Positions 63,036-64,000 of a DNA stretch of 64,000 nt are shown in pieces (positions within the stretch are counted from its first letter, which is position 1; each line of letters starts with the position of its first letter). A model generated the notes under the pieces. That model saw nothing but the letters and a program-made list of their open reading frames with translations. It did not search any database and was not told where the DNA came from. Location of the stretch: contig NC_064548.1 of NCBI RefSeq assembly GCF_023856365.1, forward strand, positions 12,834,642 to 12,898,641, given 5' to 3'. Position numbers and translations under genes: made by a program. This DNA comes from Brienomyrus brachyistius. Taxonomy: Eukaryota > Chordata > Actinopteri > Osteoglossiformes > Mormyridae.

Positions 63036-63053
63036 GGGGGGGGGGGGGGGGGG
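63036..63053. repeat. poly-G run, about 18 nt
   Basis: G run after GGCGGGCAGGCGGGC, with more G runs just downstream. A related 13-nt run is at 61889-61901. Confidence 0.95.
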
Positions 63054-63924
63054 ATGGGTTGGGGGGCTCGGGTGAAATCAGTTTGCTAAGTACCAATGCA
63101 GAAAATTACATTTCTAGCTGGTAAACGGTTTACAGAAGGATCTATGCGGAGATTCGCGCTTCTCTTGTTTTTCCACGTTGCCGTCCGTTCTGTGGCTTCG
63201 CCGAGAATAAAGATGTGAAAAGTGACGTATTCTAGAGGTGAGACACAGAGCCGCCTGGAAAGGGTTTATTTTTCCATCCAATGCAGTTTATTTATATGGA
63301 GATATATATATACACACACTTAATTCACCATGGCATACACAGCATTTATACATTGTACGTCTCATGTTATAAGTTAATATCACCCAAAGTGTGACTAACT
63401 GCTGCATTATCAGGCTTAGTCATTAATGCAAAGGCTATAAAGACATTGAAACAGTGTAGGTCATGCTGTGAAGAGTCTTTGGCAAAGTAAACCCGAGCTT
63501 TTCTGAAGGCCTCATGGGTTTTTTTCCTGTCCAAAGGTGAACTCTGTATACAGTACAAAATGGCAGGGGTCTCTGGTAATTTGGTTAAGAAGATACTATG
63601 ACACAGGGGGCAGCAAATTTATGTATTTTAAGACTGAGCCATTTAGCAGCCTTTAGTTCTCACCTTCGCTTTTCCCAAATGGTTTGCCCTTTGCAGAGAG
63701 CCCCTCTTTGACCCTGACCATGGAAGAACCCAGACAGGGGTGCTGGGGGCAGCCCACACCAGCGGCCAATGGCGAGTGCAAGCTGAGTGGGTGTCTCTGG
63801 ATGGCGTAAGTGTCTCCTTGGCCTGATGTGACACCTGCCATTTGCGTCACCCTCAGAGCCTCTCTTACCCTCTTTGGTAGCCTGAGCTAGGTGTGAACTC
63901 TGAATGGAGACATATAATGTCACA

Positions 63925-64000
63925 GCAGCATGCTACCGTAGTGGCTCTAGCACAGCCATGTGCTAGCAATGCAAAGATTGTGGGGTTGAATCCCAGATTG
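63925..64000 (+). mobile_element. tRNA-like SINE head cut by window end
   Basis: CGTAGTGGCTCTAGCACAGC followed by ATGCAAAGATTGTGGGGTTG and a GAATCCCAG B-box at the right edge. The rest lies outside the window. Confidence 0.55.

Overview
The window is vertebrate nuclear DNA, most likely from a ray-finned (teleost) fish. The only protein-coding gene I can support is interrupted by introns and encodes a recognisable vertebrate Sp3 zinc-finger transcription factor. The surrounding DNA carries fish-type dispersed repeats: tRNA-headed SINEs, a Tc1-like transposon relic, a small hAT-like MITE and foldback elements. It also has many simple repeats and unusually many long oligo-C/oligo-G runs. I cannot name the species, and I cannot decide between the teleost sp3a and sp3b paralogues from this sequence alone.

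Layout. Positions 1 to about 36,500 hold no coding gene I can support. This part is intergenic DNA with microsatellites, a large 35-37 bp minisatellite (14,654-15,640), a 21-22 bp minisatellite with a 107-bp higher-order period (24,901-25,255), several SINE-like copies, and some low-confidence blocks that look like candidate conserved regulatory elements. The sp3 gene runs from 36,925 to 42,122 (coding part) on the + strand in seven coding exons. It has a TATA-less-looking, CCAAT/ETS-containing upstream region and a probable 3' UTR of about 1.5 kb that ends near polyadenylation signals at 43,674 and 43,779. Positions 43,800 to 64,000 are again gene-free. They contain the Tc1-like relic (about 49,505-50,636), a hAT-like MITE with an 8-bp target duplication (51,114-51,306), a 31-bp minisatellite whose complement is open in all three frames (58,046-58,650), and a degenerate array of ten B-box-like motifs (59,439-59,717).

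The sp3 model gives 728 residues: tiny exon 1 (two codons plus one base), exons 2 and 3 (acidic/Ala-rich N-terminus), the large exon 4 (Gln/Ser/Thr-rich activation domains), exon 5 (SUMO motif and Btd box), exon 6 (zinc fingers 1-2) and exon 7 (finger 3 and C-terminus). All splice phases agree. The most notable local observation is the last intron, which is only 75 bp, G-rich, a multiple of three and free of stop codons. Its retention would insert 25 residues into the linker between fingers 2 and 3 without shifting the frame.

I see no undescribed multi-gene system here. The points most worth checking are the in-frame retainable intron, the duplicated element at about 54.4 and 57.1 kb, the B-box-like array, and the structured minisatellites.
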